Positions 52,673 through 61,133 of a stretch of DNA of 64,000 nucleotides are shown piece by piece. Position numbers and translations under genes: made by a program. Every line of letters begins with the position of its first letter. Position 1 is the stretch's first letter. The stretch lies in contig NZ_JACCJY010000003.1 in NCBI RefSeq assembly GCF_014596085.1, forward strand, positions 248,001 to 312,000. Reading direction: 5' to 3'. This stretch comes from Azospirillum tabaci. Lineage in GTDB: Bacteria > Pseudomonadota > Alphaproteobacteria > Azospirillales > Azospirillaceae. Under the pieces are notes generated by a model, which saw only the letters and a list, made by a program, of their open reading frames with translations, had not been told where the DNA came from and ran no database searches.

Positions 52673-52714
52673 GCGGGCGGCGCCCACCGGCATTCCGGTG
52701 CCGACGCCGCCCGC
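52673..52714. terminator. compound stem-loop after the cytochrome b561 gene
   Basis: A 10-bp outer stem (GCGGGCGGCG/CGCCGCCCGC) encloses an inner CACCGG/CCGGTG hairpin. It lies 11 bases past the b561 stop. The T-run (CCCTTTT) is on the plus side, so action on the minus-strand gene is uncertain. Confidence 0.45.
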
Positions 52715-52724
52715 CCTTTTCCGC

Positions 52725-53300
52725 TCAGCGGTTTCCCCAGGGCAGCATGCGGCTCAGCGTCCCATCCTTCAGGACATACTGGTGGACCAGGGCCGCCGCC
52801 GCGTGCAGGCCGGCCAGCACGATGATGGCGGTGCCGAAAAGCTCATGCAGCTTCTCCAGCGTGTCGCCGAAAGCATGATTTTCTCCCACGAGCGTCGGCA
52901 GGGTGAACACGCCGAATACGGCCACGGGATGGCCATGGGCCTGGGTCATCAACACGCCGGCCAGCGGCACCGCGATCATCAGAGCGTACAGCGCCAGATG
53001 CCCGGCCTTGGCCGCCAGCAGGAGCAACGGCGCCGTGTCGGCGGGTATCGGCGGCGGCGGGCTGACGGCGCGCCAGACCATGCGCAGCGCCACCAGCGCC
53101 AGCACCAGGACGCCAAGCGACCGGTGAAGATCCATCAGGGCGGTCCGCTCCGGCCCGCGCGGCACCAGCCCGCGCCCCTGGGCGATGGCGAAGGCCACCA
53201 GGATCAGCAGGGCGACGCTCCAGTGCAGGAACACCATGACCCCGTCGTAGCGGGTCTTGACCGGAGGCCGGGCGGCCGCCTCGGAATAAGCGTTGGACAT
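52725..53300 (-). CDS. cytochrome b561
   Basis: A 191-residue four-helix membrane cytochrome. Heme-ligand histidines are seen in VMVFLHWSVALLILVAFAIA (helix 1), MDLHRSLGVLVLALVALRM (helix 2) and the KLHELFGTAIIVLAGLHAAAAL helix near the end, the standard CybB pattern. It transfers electrons in the inner membrane, from quinol to acceptors such as superoxide in E. coli. The start at 53300 (MSNAYSEAA) was chosen over an upstream one. Transcribed alone. Confidence 0.9.
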   Translation of the reverse strand: MSNAYSEAAARPPVKTRYDGVMVFLHWSVALLILVAFAIAQGRGLVPRGPERTALMDLHRSLGVLVLALVALRMVWRAVSPPPPIPADTAPLLLLAAKAGHLALYALMIAVPLAGVLMTQAHGHPVAVFGVFTLPTLVGENHAFGDTLEKLHELFGTAIIVLAGLHAAAALVHQYVLKDGTLSRMLPWGNR

Positions 53301-53429
53301 CGGAAGTCCCCTCATCGGCAGAAACAGGCAAGTCCTGCCGATCCTGTCCGGAGGCGACTGAACCGAAGCTGAACGGCGGAACCCAGGACAGAGATGGGGG
53401 TGCCGCACGGCTCCGCGCCGTGGTCGCTC

Positions 53430-53459
53430 GGGTGACCCAGCGGGCCAGCCGGGTCACCC
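53430..53459. terminator. stem-loop downstream of the SpoIIE-type phosphatase gene
   Basis: A perfect 9-bp inverted repeat GGGTGACCC/GGGTCACCC with a 12-base loop lies 45 bases past the phosphatase stop. No T-run on either side. Confidence 0.35.
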
Positions 53460-53504
53460 CGATCAGAGGGGAACGTTGCCGATGCAAACCTTCGCCGAAC
53501 GGCG

Positions 53505-55493
53505 TCACACCGCCGCTTCGGACTCCGGCGCCAGCTCGGCGGCGGGCAGCAGGCGGCGGACGGTCAGGCACACGATGTCGCCGGTCTGCCCTCCGGGCCC
53601 GACATGGGCCTCCACCGCGCGCAGCAGCAGTTCGGAACGGTCGCGCGCCGACAGGCCACGGCCCTGGTGCAGGACAGCGGCCAGACGCTCTTCTCCGAAG
53701 GGTTCGCGCGCGGCGTTCACCGCCCGCAACACGCCCTCGGTGCACAGGAACAGCGTGTCCTCCTGCTCCAGCCGGGTCACCGCCTCGCCATAGGGAATGC
53801 CCTTGCGCACGCCCAGCGCCGGGCCGCCGGCGTCGGCCAGGGTCAGGACGCTGCCGTCCGCACGGATGCGGCAGGGGGCGCGGTTGCCCGCGCTGGAGTG
53901 GCTGAGCGTCCCGGTCTCCCGGTCGTAGAGGGCGACGAAGGCGGTGGCGAAGCCGTCGAAGGGGCTCTGCCCGCACAGCCGGTCGTTGGCCGCCGCCAGG
54001 ATGGCGGCGGGGGTCATGCCGGGCCGGGCCGCCGCCTCGCGGATCGCGCCGCGCACCAGCAGCATCAGGAAGGCCGCCGGCACGCCCCAGCCGGACACGC
54101 CGGCCACCACCAGCAGGCAATGGCGCTCGTCCAGCTCGATGACATCGTAGAAGTCGCCGCTGACCGCCGGGCCGGGGACCAGCAGGCCGAAGAACTGGCT
54201 GTCCCGCCCGGCGGGAAGCTGCTGCGGCAGCAGGTTCGCCTGCACGTCGCGGGCGGCGCGCTGCTCCTCCTCGATCAGGTTTTCGGCCGCGGCCAGCTTC
54301 TCCGTGCGGGTCTCCAGCTCGGCCGTGCGCATCAGGAGCTGGGCGTCCAGCGTCTCCTCGCGGTAGGACGCCTCAAGCGCCATGCTGCGGAAGACGCGGG
54401 CGAGGCGGCCCATCTCGTCGTTGCGCTCCATCGCCTCGTTCAGGGTGAAGGGGTTGAAGCGCCCGGCCTCGACGGCGGCGACGGCCTCGCCCAGCCGCTC
54501 GATCGGGGCCATCTGGCTGCGCGCGAAGCGGACGGCGCCGTAGACGCCCAGCGCCAGGGCGAGCAGCCCGACCAGCACGCCGATCTTCACATGGCGCCCG
54601 ACCACCGAGGACAGGTCCTCCGCCGGCAGACGGACCACCGCGATCCCCGCCCCCTGCCCGGCCGTCCCCTGCCCGGCGACCGCCGGAACCGGGGCGAAGG
54701 CGGTCAGGCGGTCGCCCTCGCGCAGAAGACCGGTCTCGCCGGCCGCCGCGGCGGCCTTCGCCGCCTCGACCGCCCGCTCCGACAGCGGCCCGGCGCTGGG
54801 ACCAGTGGCGTGCACGGCGAGGCGGCCGTCGCGCTCCAGCAGCCACGCACCCTCCACCGTGCCGCCGGCCAGCAGGGAGGCCATCACGCCGTCGATCCCG
54901 GCCTTGCGGGCGATGTCGCCCAGCCGGCGCACGTCGGCGCCGACCTGGACGATGCGCGGCTTGTCGACGCCGGCCACGCCGGCGAACTTCATCAGCTTGC
55001 CGCCTTCGGTGGCCGCGTCGGTTACCACCTTCTCCGGCGCGCGGTTCAGCAGGCCGTAATAGGGCGCCTGGCGCGGCTGCGCACGGACGTCGGGGCCAAA
55101 GGTGATGTCGGGACCCGGAATGTTGTGCAGATAGGCGCGGCCCCGGTTGTCGGTGACCCAGATCTCGTCCGGCCCGCCACCATCCGCAACGGCCTTCAGC
55201 CGGTCGGTCACCGCCTTGATCGGCGCCTTGCCCGCCTCCATCACCGCGACGAGGTGGGCGGCGAGAGTCGCCTCCGACAACAGCCGGTCTCCCAGCAGGG
55301 CCTCGACGTCGCGCGGGACCTCGCGCGCCAGCGTGGCGGTGCGGGCCAGCAGGGTCGCCGCCATGCGGCCGTCCGCTTCCACCCGCGACTGGATCGCCGA
55401 ATGGGTCGTCCAGGCCAGCAGCACCGTGACAAGCACCACCGCCAGCGTCACCAGCCCGGAGATCAGGAGGACCAAACGCCCTTGAAAGGTCAT
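53505..55493 (-). CDS. membrane-bound SpoIIE-type PP2C phosphatase-like protein with altered active site
   Basis: A 662-residue protein: N-terminal helix (LVLLISGLVTLAVVLVTVLL), periplasmic sensor-like region (about 35-295), second helix (KIGVLVGLLALALGVYGAV), HAMP-like segment (PIERLGEAVAAVEAGRFNPF), coiled coil (about 385-425) and a C-terminal SpoIIE/RsbU PP2C domain from about 430. The first acidic motif is present (SGDFYDVIEL), but the D-V-x-G-H-G motif reads VAGVSGWG, losing the metal-ligand Asp and the His, and T-D-G is T-E-G. It may be a pseudophosphatase or low-activity phosphatase acting on an anti-sigma antagonist. No partner-switching genes are adjacent. Confidence 0.86.
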   Translation of the reverse strand: MTFQGRLVLLISGLVTLAVVLVTVLLAWTTHSAIQSRVEADGRMAATLLARTATLAREVPRDVEALLGDRLLSEATLAAHLVAVMEAGKAPIKAVTDRLKAVADGGGPDEIWVTDNRGRAYLHNIPGPDITFGPDVRAQPRQAPYYGLLNRAPEKVVTDAATEGGKLMKFAGVAGVDKPRIVQVGADVRRLGDIARKAGIDGVMASLLAGGTVEGAWLLERDGRLAVHATGPSAGPLSERAVEAAKAAAAAGETGLLREGDRLTAFAPVPAVAGQGTAGQGAGIAVVRLPAEDLSSVVGRHVKIGVLVGLLALALGVYGAVRFARSQMAPIERLGEAVAAVEAGRFNPFTLNEAMERNDEMGRLARVFRSMALEASYREETLDAQLLMRTAELETRTEKLAAAENLIEEEQRAARDVQANLLPQQLPAGRDSQFFGLLVPGPAVSGDFYDVIELDERHCLLVVAGVSGWGVPAAFLMLLVRGAIREAAARPGMTPAAILAAANDRLCGQSPFDGFATAFVALYDRETGTLSHSSAGNRAPCRIRADGSVLTLADAGGPALGVRKGIPYGEAVTRLEQEDTLFLCTEGVLRAVNAAREPFGEERLAAVLHQGRGLSARDRSELLLRAVEAHVGPGGQTGDIVCLTVRRLLPAAELAPESEAAV

Positions 55494-55652
55494 GGAGGGG
55501 ACCCGCCTTCTGTAGCCAACCGACCGCCGCGGGCTTTCCTCCTTGTTCCCCGGACAAGCCTGGGATTTGGGAAAATTGCCCGACCGCGCCCGTCGGTTCT
55601 ACCCAGCCGGGCACCGCGAGTCCAGGAGAGGCGGACGCCGGCCCTGTAACCT

Positions 55653-56657
55653 TCAGTACCAGTAGCCGCCGATCCGGTAGCGCGGGCGCCGCAACGCCGT
55701 CGGCATGGCGAGGTGCGGTGGGGCATGAAGAGGGTGGGCGGCAAGCCCCGGCAGGACCGGCGGCGGGGTGCGCAACGCCATCAGGCGGCGCACCCGCTCC
55801 TCGGTGTCCGGGTGGGTGCGCAGCAGGGAGGGGATGTTCTGCGCCCGGCGGCGGCCGGGAAAGCGCAGCCCCTCCCACGGGCTGTGCTGCAGCCGCTCGA
55901 TCCGGGCGAGCGCCGAGGCCACGCCCTCCGGATCGCCGGTCAGGTGAGCGGCGTCCAGATCGGCGTCGAACTCCCGCGTGCGCGACAGGGCGAGTTGCAG
56001 GAGCACGCCGATCCAGGGTGCGGCGATAAGCAGCAGCACCAGCAGCCAGGGAACCGCCTCCTGCCGCATCATCATCAGGGGCAGGTTGAGAATCAGCAGG
56101 GCCATGCCGAAGACCGACATCAGCCGGGTCAGGCTGGTCACCGTGTCGGCCAGCCCCATGACGGTCAGATCGTTGTTGCGCACATGGCTGACCTCGTGGG
56201 CCAGCACGCCGGCCAGCTCCCGCAGGCTGAGCGCGCGCAGCAGCCCGTCGGTGACCGCGATCGCCGACCGGCGGCGGCTGCCGACGGCGAAGGCGTTCAG
56301 CGCAGGGCTGGCGACGTACCACAGTTCCGGCACCGCCGGCAGCTCCGCCCGGCGGGCGATGGCGGCCAGCGCGTCGAACAGGACCGGGGCCTCCGCATAG
56401 GTCAGGCGGCGGGCGCCGAACATGCCCAGGATCATCCGCGGCGACAGGCGCGGGCTGAACAGCAGACTGATCGCGCCGCCGAGCAGCGCCCACAGCACCC
56501 CCTCCACCCCCGCCAGGATCATCCCGCACAGCGCCAGCAGCAGCACCATGCCGCCGAGCAGGACAAGGGACTGCAACACGTTCGCGGTCTTGTGGCGCCG
56601 CCGCAGGTCGGCGGCCGCCTGATCCGTGGGCATGAAGGACCGAGGCGTGTGCGGCAT
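55653..56657 (-). CDS. M48 family HtpX-like membrane metalloprotease
   Basis: A 334-residue zinc protease. The HExxH motif is LAHEVSHVRNND, with the downstream glutamate in REFDADLDAAHLTGDPEG. Helices are visible at about 38-75 (VLQSLVLLGGMVLLLALCGM and following) and 178-225. HtpX-like enzymes degrade misfolded inner-membrane proteins. The C-terminus is Pro/Arg/Tyr-rich. The start at 56657 (MPHTPRSF) has a GGGAGGGA site upstream; further ATGs 8 and 18 codons upstream are open. Confidence 0.9.
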   Translation of the reverse strand: MPHTPRSFMPTDQAAADLRRRHKTANVLQSLVLLGGMVLLLALCGMILAGVEGVLWALLGGAISLLFSPRLSPRMILGMFGARRLTYAEAPVLFDALAAIARRAELPAVPELWYVASPALNAFAVGSRRRSAIAVTDGLLRALSLRELAGVLAHEVSHVRNNDLTVMGLADTVTSLTRLMSVFGMALLILNLPLMMMRQEAVPWLLVLLLIAAPWIGVLLQLALSRTREFDADLDAAHLTGDPEGVASALARIERLQHSPWEGLRFPGRRRAQNIPSLLRTHPDTEERVRRLMALRTPPPVLPGLAAHPLHAPPHLAMPTALRRPRYRIGGYWY

Positions 56658-56890
56658 GACGGGGGCTCCCTCCCTGACCATCTCCCTTTGGAAGCGTTCA
56701 GCCGGAACCAAGTCCGGCCCGCCTCATATTGGCGCGCACCGCCCCTTCTTCATCCCGGCCGCAAGCACAGGCGCCGTGCGCCGGACGGAAGGGCAACCCT
56801 CTTGATTTGCGGGGGAGCGTTGAACACATACACGTCGAACGTGCTCACCCTTTTGCCGCTGACCCACGCTTTTCAATCACGGTCATCGCC

Positions 56891-57802
56891 ATGAGCAATC
56901 CTTACGAGATTCTGGGCGTATCCCCCACCGCGTCGGACGACGAGATCCGCAAGGCCTACCGGAAGCTGGCCAAGAAGCACCACCCGGACCTCAACCCCGG
57001 CAAGGCAGAGGCCGAGCAGCGCTTCAAGGACATCAGCGCCGCCTACAGCCTGCTGTCCGATCCCGACAAACGCGCCCGCTTCGACCGTGGGGAGATCGAC
57101 GCCTCGGGCCAGGAACGTCCGCAGCGCCAGTATTACCGCGACTTCGCGGAAGGCCCGGCGGGCGCCCGTTACGCCCATGCCGAGGGCTTCGCGTCGGACG
57201 ATCTGGAACACATCTTCGCCGATTTGTTCGGCGGCGGGCGCGGCTTCGCCCGCGGCGGCGCCATGCCGATGAAGGGCGGCAACCTCAGCATGGCGCTGAC
57301 GGTCGACTTCCTGGCGGCGGCCAAGGGCGGCAAGCGCCGCGTCACCATGCCGGACGGGAAGACGCTGGACGTCGACCTGCCCGCCGGCCTGGAGGACGGC
57401 GGGACCATCCGCCTGAAGGGCCAGGGCCTGCCCGGCAGCAACGGCGGTCCGCCCGGCGACGCACTGGTGACGGTCAAGGTCACGCCCCATCCCTGGTTCC
57501 GGCGCGACGGCGACGACATCCAGCTCGATCTGCCGGTGACGCTGGCCGAGGCGGTGCTGGGCGGCAAGGTGCGCGTCCCGACCATCGACGGGCCGGTGAT
57601 GCTGTCCGTTCCGAAGGGGGCGAACAACGGCACGCGGCTGCGGTTGAAGGGCAAGGGCCTTCCCGGAGCGAACGGGGCGCGCGGCGACCAGTATGTGACC
57701 CTGCGCATCGCCCTGCCCGACCCGCCCGACCCGGCGCTGGAGGCGTTCGTCCGGGACTGGAAGTCCGACCACAACCCGAGGCGGGATATGGAGGCCGCGT
57801 GA
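56891..57802 (+). CDS. cbpA: CbpA-type DnaJ family co-chaperone
   Basis: A 303-residue type II J-protein. J domain 1-67: [20 protein letters not shown] with HPDLNP (HPD intact) and the FDRGE end. There is no zinc-finger region; a G/F-like linker ([12 protein letters not shown]) leads to two C-terminal substrate-binding domains ([49 protein letters not shown]). It stimulates DnaK ATPase. The next gene, one base after the stop, encodes CbpM, confirming the CbpA assignment. Start chosen at the canonical MSNPYEILG. Confidence 0.93.
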   Translation: MSNPYEILGVSPTASDDEIRKAYRKLAKKHHPDLNPGKAEAEQRFKDISAAYSLLSDPDKRARFDRGEIDASGQERPQRQYYRDFAEGPAGARYAHAEGFASDDLEHIFADLFGGGRGFARGGAMPMKGGNLSMALTVDFLAAAKGGKRRVTMPDGKTLDVDLPAGLEDGGTIRLKGQGLPGSNGGPPGDALVTVKVTPHPWFRRDGDDIQLDLPVTLAEAVLGGKVRVPTIDGPVMLSVPKGANNGTRLRLKGKGLPGANGARGDQYVTLRIALPDPPDPALEAFVRDWKSDHNPRRDMEAA

Positions 57803-57803
57803 G

Positions 57804-58172
57804 ATGGTCCAAGACGACAGGAAACCGGACGGCGCGGGGTGGCGGACCGAAGAGGTGCTGGCCACCTGCCGGCGCGTCTCCTCCGCCCAGCTGACGGTCT
57901 GGGTGGAGCGGCACTGGCTGAGGCCGCGGCATGAAGGGACCGGTTTCGTCTTCAGCGCGGCCGACGTGGCCCGGCTGGAACTGATCTGCGATCTGCGGGA
58001 GGATCTGGCGCTCGACGACGAGGCGATGCCGGTCGTGCTGTCCCTGCTGGACACCGTCTATGGGCTGCGGCGTCGCCTGCGCGTGTTGGCCGAAGCCATC
58101 GGCGATCTGCCACCGGAGGCCCGCTATCTCCTGCAGGACGAACTGCGGAAGCGGGAGGAAAAGGAAGGGTAG
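57804..58172 (+). CDS. cbpM: chaperone modulator CbpM
   Basis: A 122-residue MerR-like-fold protein that binds the J domain of CbpA and inhibits it. The N-terminus has RTEEVLATCRRVSSAQLTVW and the FVFSAADVARLELICDLRED helix, followed by DEAMPVVLSLLDTVYGLRRR. It starts one base after the cbpA stop with the ribosome site inside cbpA. Size and location match the family. Confidence 0.9.
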   Translation: MVQDDRKPDGAGWRTEEVLATCRRVSSAQLTVWVERHWLRPRHEGTGFVFSAADVARLELICDLREDLALDDEAMPVVLSLLDTVYGLRRRLRVLAEAIGDLPPEARYLLQDELRKREEKEG

Positions 58173-58173
58173 G

Positions 58174-58365
58174 TCAGTTCCGGACGCCGAAGGCCCGTCC
58201 GCTCAGCGCGATGTCCTGGTTGAAGCCTTCCGCAACCCGGTCGTTGCCGCCGGACTGCATGCACAGCGTCACGTTGATAGCGCTGAGGATGGCGTGGTCG
58301 ATCTGCTCCGGCTTGGCGTTGTGGCGTTTGATGGCTTGAAGCGCGCGGGTCACGGATTGGGCCAT
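58174..58365 (-). CDS. small protein of unknown function
   Basis: A 63-residue soluble protein: MAQSVTRALQAIKRHNAKPE, a helix (AILSAINVTLCMQSGG) and NQDIALSGRAFGVRN. Not recognised. No signal peptide. The coding stretch has normal composition for this genome and it converges with cbpM across one base, which supports it being real. It could alternatively start further upstream, but the composition worsens there. Confidence 0.5.
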   Translation of the reverse strand: MAQSVTRALQAIKRHNAKPEQIDHAILSAINVTLCMQSGGNDRVAEGFNQDIALSGRAFGVRN

Positions 58366-58690
58366 GGAGCAGGTTCCGTTCGTTCTGGCAGGCTGGCCGG
58401 GTTGATTGATGGCGTCATCATGCCGCCCCTTCGCTCGTCCCGCTGTGCACCGGGCCACACCCCGACGCACGGACCGCCTTTCGCAATGGCGAGAGTCCTA
58501 AGGCGCAAATTCTTAATCAGGTGTAAACGTCCGGCCGAGCCCAAAAGGCATAACCCTTTATGCCATTCCTGGAAGGCTCATCAAACCAATAGCATAGCTC
58601 AAGCCATTGGTTTGGTATTACCACTCATTAATGCCAAATGCGACATTTTGCCCGGCGCCGCAGCGGCGCCGGACGGGAACGCAAGGGTCG
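58366..58690. other. hairpin-rich, GC-poor gap with no protein gene
   Basis: This 325-base gap separates two minus-strand genes. From about 58500 to 58650 it is much less GC-rich than the rest of the window and holds a GGCATAA/TTATGCC hairpin (58547-58564), a CAAACCAAT/ATTGGTTTG stem with a 15-base loop (58582-58614), a CATTAATG palindrome (58626-58633) and a GC-rich CCGGCGCC/GGCGCCGG stem (58652-58672). The last lies 18 bases past the flavoprotein gene stop and may be its terminator. No open frame with plausible coding character was seen. Confidence 0.6.
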
Positions 58691-59620
58691 TCAAATATCC
58701 CCGTCCTCCGTCAGGAGTCGGCGGTGGATGGCGGTGGCGGCGATCGCAGCCTGCCCCATGGCGACCGAGATCTGATTCAAGCCCTCCACGATGTCGCCCG
58801 CGGCGTAGAGGCCCTCGATCCCCGTCTGCTGATGCCCGTCGGTGACCAGCCGCCCGTCCGGGCCGATGCGCACACCCAACCCCTTCACCGGCTCGACGCG
58901 GGGGTGGCAGCCGAGAGCGGAGTACAGCGTGTCGAAGGTCAGCCGCTCGCCGGACGCCGTGGTCAGAGCGGCGATCCGCCCGGCTTCGGTGTGGATTTCC
59001 ACCACGGGTTCCTCAACGGCGCGGAGGCCGGCCTCGGCCATGCGGCGCTCCTCGGCCTCCTCCAGATTCATCGGTTCGCCCAGCGTCAGGACGGTGATGT
59101 CGCGGGAATAGGTGCGCAGGAACAGCGCCTCTCCCAGAGCCCCGGTGCCGTGGCCGATGACGCCGATGCGGTGGCCGGTCACCTCGAACCCGTCGCAGAT
59201 CGGGCAATGGCGGACCAGCCCCCGCTGCACCGCCTGATAGAGGTTGGGCAGTTGCGGCTCGCGGTCGATCACGCCGGTCGCGGCCAGCACCGTGCGGGCG
59301 CGGAACAGCCGCCCGTCCTCCGTCCGCACGTGGTAGCCATCATCGCCCCGCTCCACCGAGGTCACCGTTCCCGGCACGATCCGGGCGCCGTAGCGCTCCG
59401 CCTGGGCACGCATGCGGGCCAGCAACTCGTCGCCGGTCACCCCATCCGGAAAGCCCGCGTGGTTGTGGGACAGCGGAATCCAGGAGGCCCGGCTCGCCCC
59501 CGAATCCACCACCAGGAAGCGGCGGCGGTAGCGCGCCAGATAGATCGCCGCGGTCAGACCCGCAGGGCCGCCGCCGACGATCAGGGTGTCCAGACGCTGT
59601 TCTTCGGTTGCGGCGGCCAT
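58691..59620 (-). CDS. thioredoxin-reductase-like FAD/NAD(P) oxidoreductase
   Basis: A 309-residue flavoprotein. FAD-binding motif [20 protein letters not shown] at the N-terminus, a CPICDG disulfide (C-x-x-C) in the middle, NAD(P) motif [16 protein letters not shown], and C-terminal FAD contact [20 protein letters not shown]. It resembles thioredoxin reductase but is not next to a thioredoxin gene, so its redox partner is unknown. The start at 59620 (MAAATEEQR) was chosen; an ATG 24 codons upstream adds a basic leader. Confidence 0.9.
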   Translation of the reverse strand: MAAATEEQRLDTLIVGGGPAGLTAAIYLARYRRRFLVVDSGASRASWIPLSHNHAGFPDGVTGDELLARMRAQAERYGARIVPGTVTSVERGDDGYHVRTEDGRLFRARTVLAATGVIDREPQLPNLYQAVQRGLVRHCPICDGFEVTGHRIGVIGHGTGALGEALFLRTYSRDITVLTLGEPMNLEEAEERRMAEAGLRAVEEPVVEIHTEAGRIAALTTASGERLTFDTLYSALGCHPRVEPVKGLGVRIGPDGRLVTDGHQQTGIEGLYAAGDIVEGLNQISVAMGQAAIAATAIHRRLLTEDGDI

Positions 59621-59797
59621 CGCTCGGGCGTTCCAGCGGTCGTTGACGACGTTGAGGAACAGACGGCGCGCCACGCGGTTCCGTGTCCGCATGTTGCGGC
59701 GCCGAAGCGTCCATTCGCCGCGCCAGCCTCAGCTTGACCGGGTTGAATTTCCACGCGCACTTTACGGCCATATCGTGCCCTGCCGGGAGCAGCAGCC

Positions 59798-60187
59798 ATG
59801 CCCCAGCCACCGCCCAGCCTATCCGAAACGTGTCTCGCCACCGCGGTTCCCTGCGATCGGGACATCCTCGACATGGAGCCAATGTTCCGCAACTTCGGCG
59901 GCCCCGGCCCAACCGTCACGATGCTCTACGGCCTGTTTCTGGAAAACGCCGACGAGTTGTCGCGCGTTCTGAAGGATCGATTGGCGTTCGGCGACCTGGA
60001 CGGCGTCCGGCTGGCCGCCCATTCGGCGGCGGGAGCCGCCCGCACCGCCGGGGCCGGACGGCTCGCCGACCTCTTCGGCTCGGTGGAAGAGGCGGCCCTG
60101 TGCGGCGACGCGGCGGTGGCGCGCCGGGAAGCGGCGGCCCTCGACCGGGCCCTGGCCGACGTGAAAATTCTGATCGCACGCATTTGA
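59798..60187 (+). CDS. histidine phosphotransfer (HPt) domain protein
   Basis: A 129-residue single-domain HPt. The phosphorylatable histidine is H75 in VRLAAHSAAGAARTAGA, preceded by a four-helix-bundle pattern (MLYGLFLENADELSRVLKD). It would shuttle phosphate between receiver domains in a multistep phosphorelay. The lysine that often follows the His at +3 is replaced by Gly-Ala. The receiver gene follows 68 bases downstream, but no hybrid kinase is nearby. Confidence 0.8.
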   Translation: MPQPPPSLSETCLATAVPCDRDILDMEPMFRNFGGPGPTVTMLYGLFLENADELSRVLKDRLAFGDLDGVRLAAHSAAGAARTAGAGRLADLFGSVEEAALCGDAAVARREAAALDRALADVKILIARI

Positions 60188-60255
60188 GTTTCTTTCGCGC
60201 TGATATATCATCCCTATGCAACCCCTATGGGTAATTCACGGGACGAAGCGCGAGG

Positions 60256-60633
60256 GTGGCCGTGTCGTTCAGTTCGTGCGCAGTGCTGGTCGTCGAGGAC
60301 GAGGTGGTGACCCGCAGCGTCTCGGTGCGGCTGCTGAAGCAGTTGGGCGTCGGCACGGTGATCGAAGCCGCCGATGGGGCGGAGGCTCTGGCCCGCTGCA
60401 ACCGCGTCGCGTTCGACGCGATCTTCTGCGACGTGGACATGGCGCCGATGGGCGGTCTGGCCTTTCTGGAGGCCTTGGATGGGCGGGCGCCGGTGATCAT
60501 GCTGACCAAGCACGACGGGTCCGACGTCGTCCTGTCGGCCCTGCGCTCCGGTGCCACCGGCTATCTGGTCAAGCCGCTGACACCGCTCGGCCTGCGCGAG
60601 AAGTTGGAAAAAGCGCTGACCGCGAAGGAGTAG
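60256..60633 (+). CDS. single-domain response regulator (receiver)
   Basis: A 125-residue CheY-like receiver with acidic pair ED (residues 14-15 in VVEDEVVT), phospho-acceptor D59 (AIFCDVDMAPMGG), T84 and K106 (YLVKPL). No output domain. It starts with GTG; the first methionine is translated from this codon. It probably works with the HPt protein encoded just upstream. Confidence 0.88.
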   Translation: MAVSFSSCAVLVVEDEVVTRSVSVRLLKQLGVGTVIEAADGAEALARCNRVAFDAIFCDVDMAPMGGLAFLEALDGRAPVIMLTKHDGSDVVLSALRSGATGYLVKPLTPLGLREKLEKALTAKE

Positions 60634-60731
60634 AACCTTGACCGCGACATTATACTTTTCGTAACCACGGCGGAATTATTCTGTACACGGTGCATTGCTG
60701 CACCCTTGTGCGGATTGCCGGGAGATTCCGC

Positions 60732-61112
60732 ATGCCCATGAATGTTCTGGAAGTGGCGATCTACGCCATGGTGCTCACCGCGTCGCAGCCGCGCCCCTAT
60801 GAGTGCGTCGCGGTGCAGCCGGAAGGGGTGAACTGCACGAACGGCCTCGCCGTGGCGTCCGAGACGCCGAACGGCGTCATGGCCTTCAACACCGGCGTGC
60901 AGGTCATCAAGGACAACCAGGGCCGCGTGCGGCTGAGCAACGGGATCACCACCCATTTCGATTCCTCGGCCTGGGTGGCGTTCAAGAACCCCGGCGGACA
61001 GACCCTGGTCAGCGTGCGCAAGACCGGGCCGTTCCGCTTCAAATTCTCCAACAGCTTCCAATGCGAGATGATCGGGCCGAACCAGGACATGGCCCGCTGC
61101 TACAAGCCCTGA
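60732..61112 (+). CDS. small protein of unknown function with Cys pairs
   Basis: A 126-residue protein, not recognised. After a hydrophobic N-terminus (VLEVAIYAMVLTAS) come YECVAVQPEGVNCTNGLAV, a beta-rich middle (ITTHFDSSAWVAFKNPGGQT, FRFKFSNSF) and CEMIGPNQDMARCY. Four Cys could form two disulfides, so it may be exported, although no standard signal peptide is seen. A GGGAGA ribosome site precedes the ATG; 11-base downstream ATG is an alternative. Confidence 0.65.
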   Translation: MPMNVLEVAIYAMVLTASQPRPYECVAVQPEGVNCTNGLAVASETPNGVMAFNTGVQVIKDNQGRVRLSNGITTHFDSSAWVAFKNPGGQTLVSVRKTGPFRFKFSNSFQCEMIGPNQDMARCYKP

Positions 61113-61133
61113 CGCCCGGTCACCCCACCTGAG

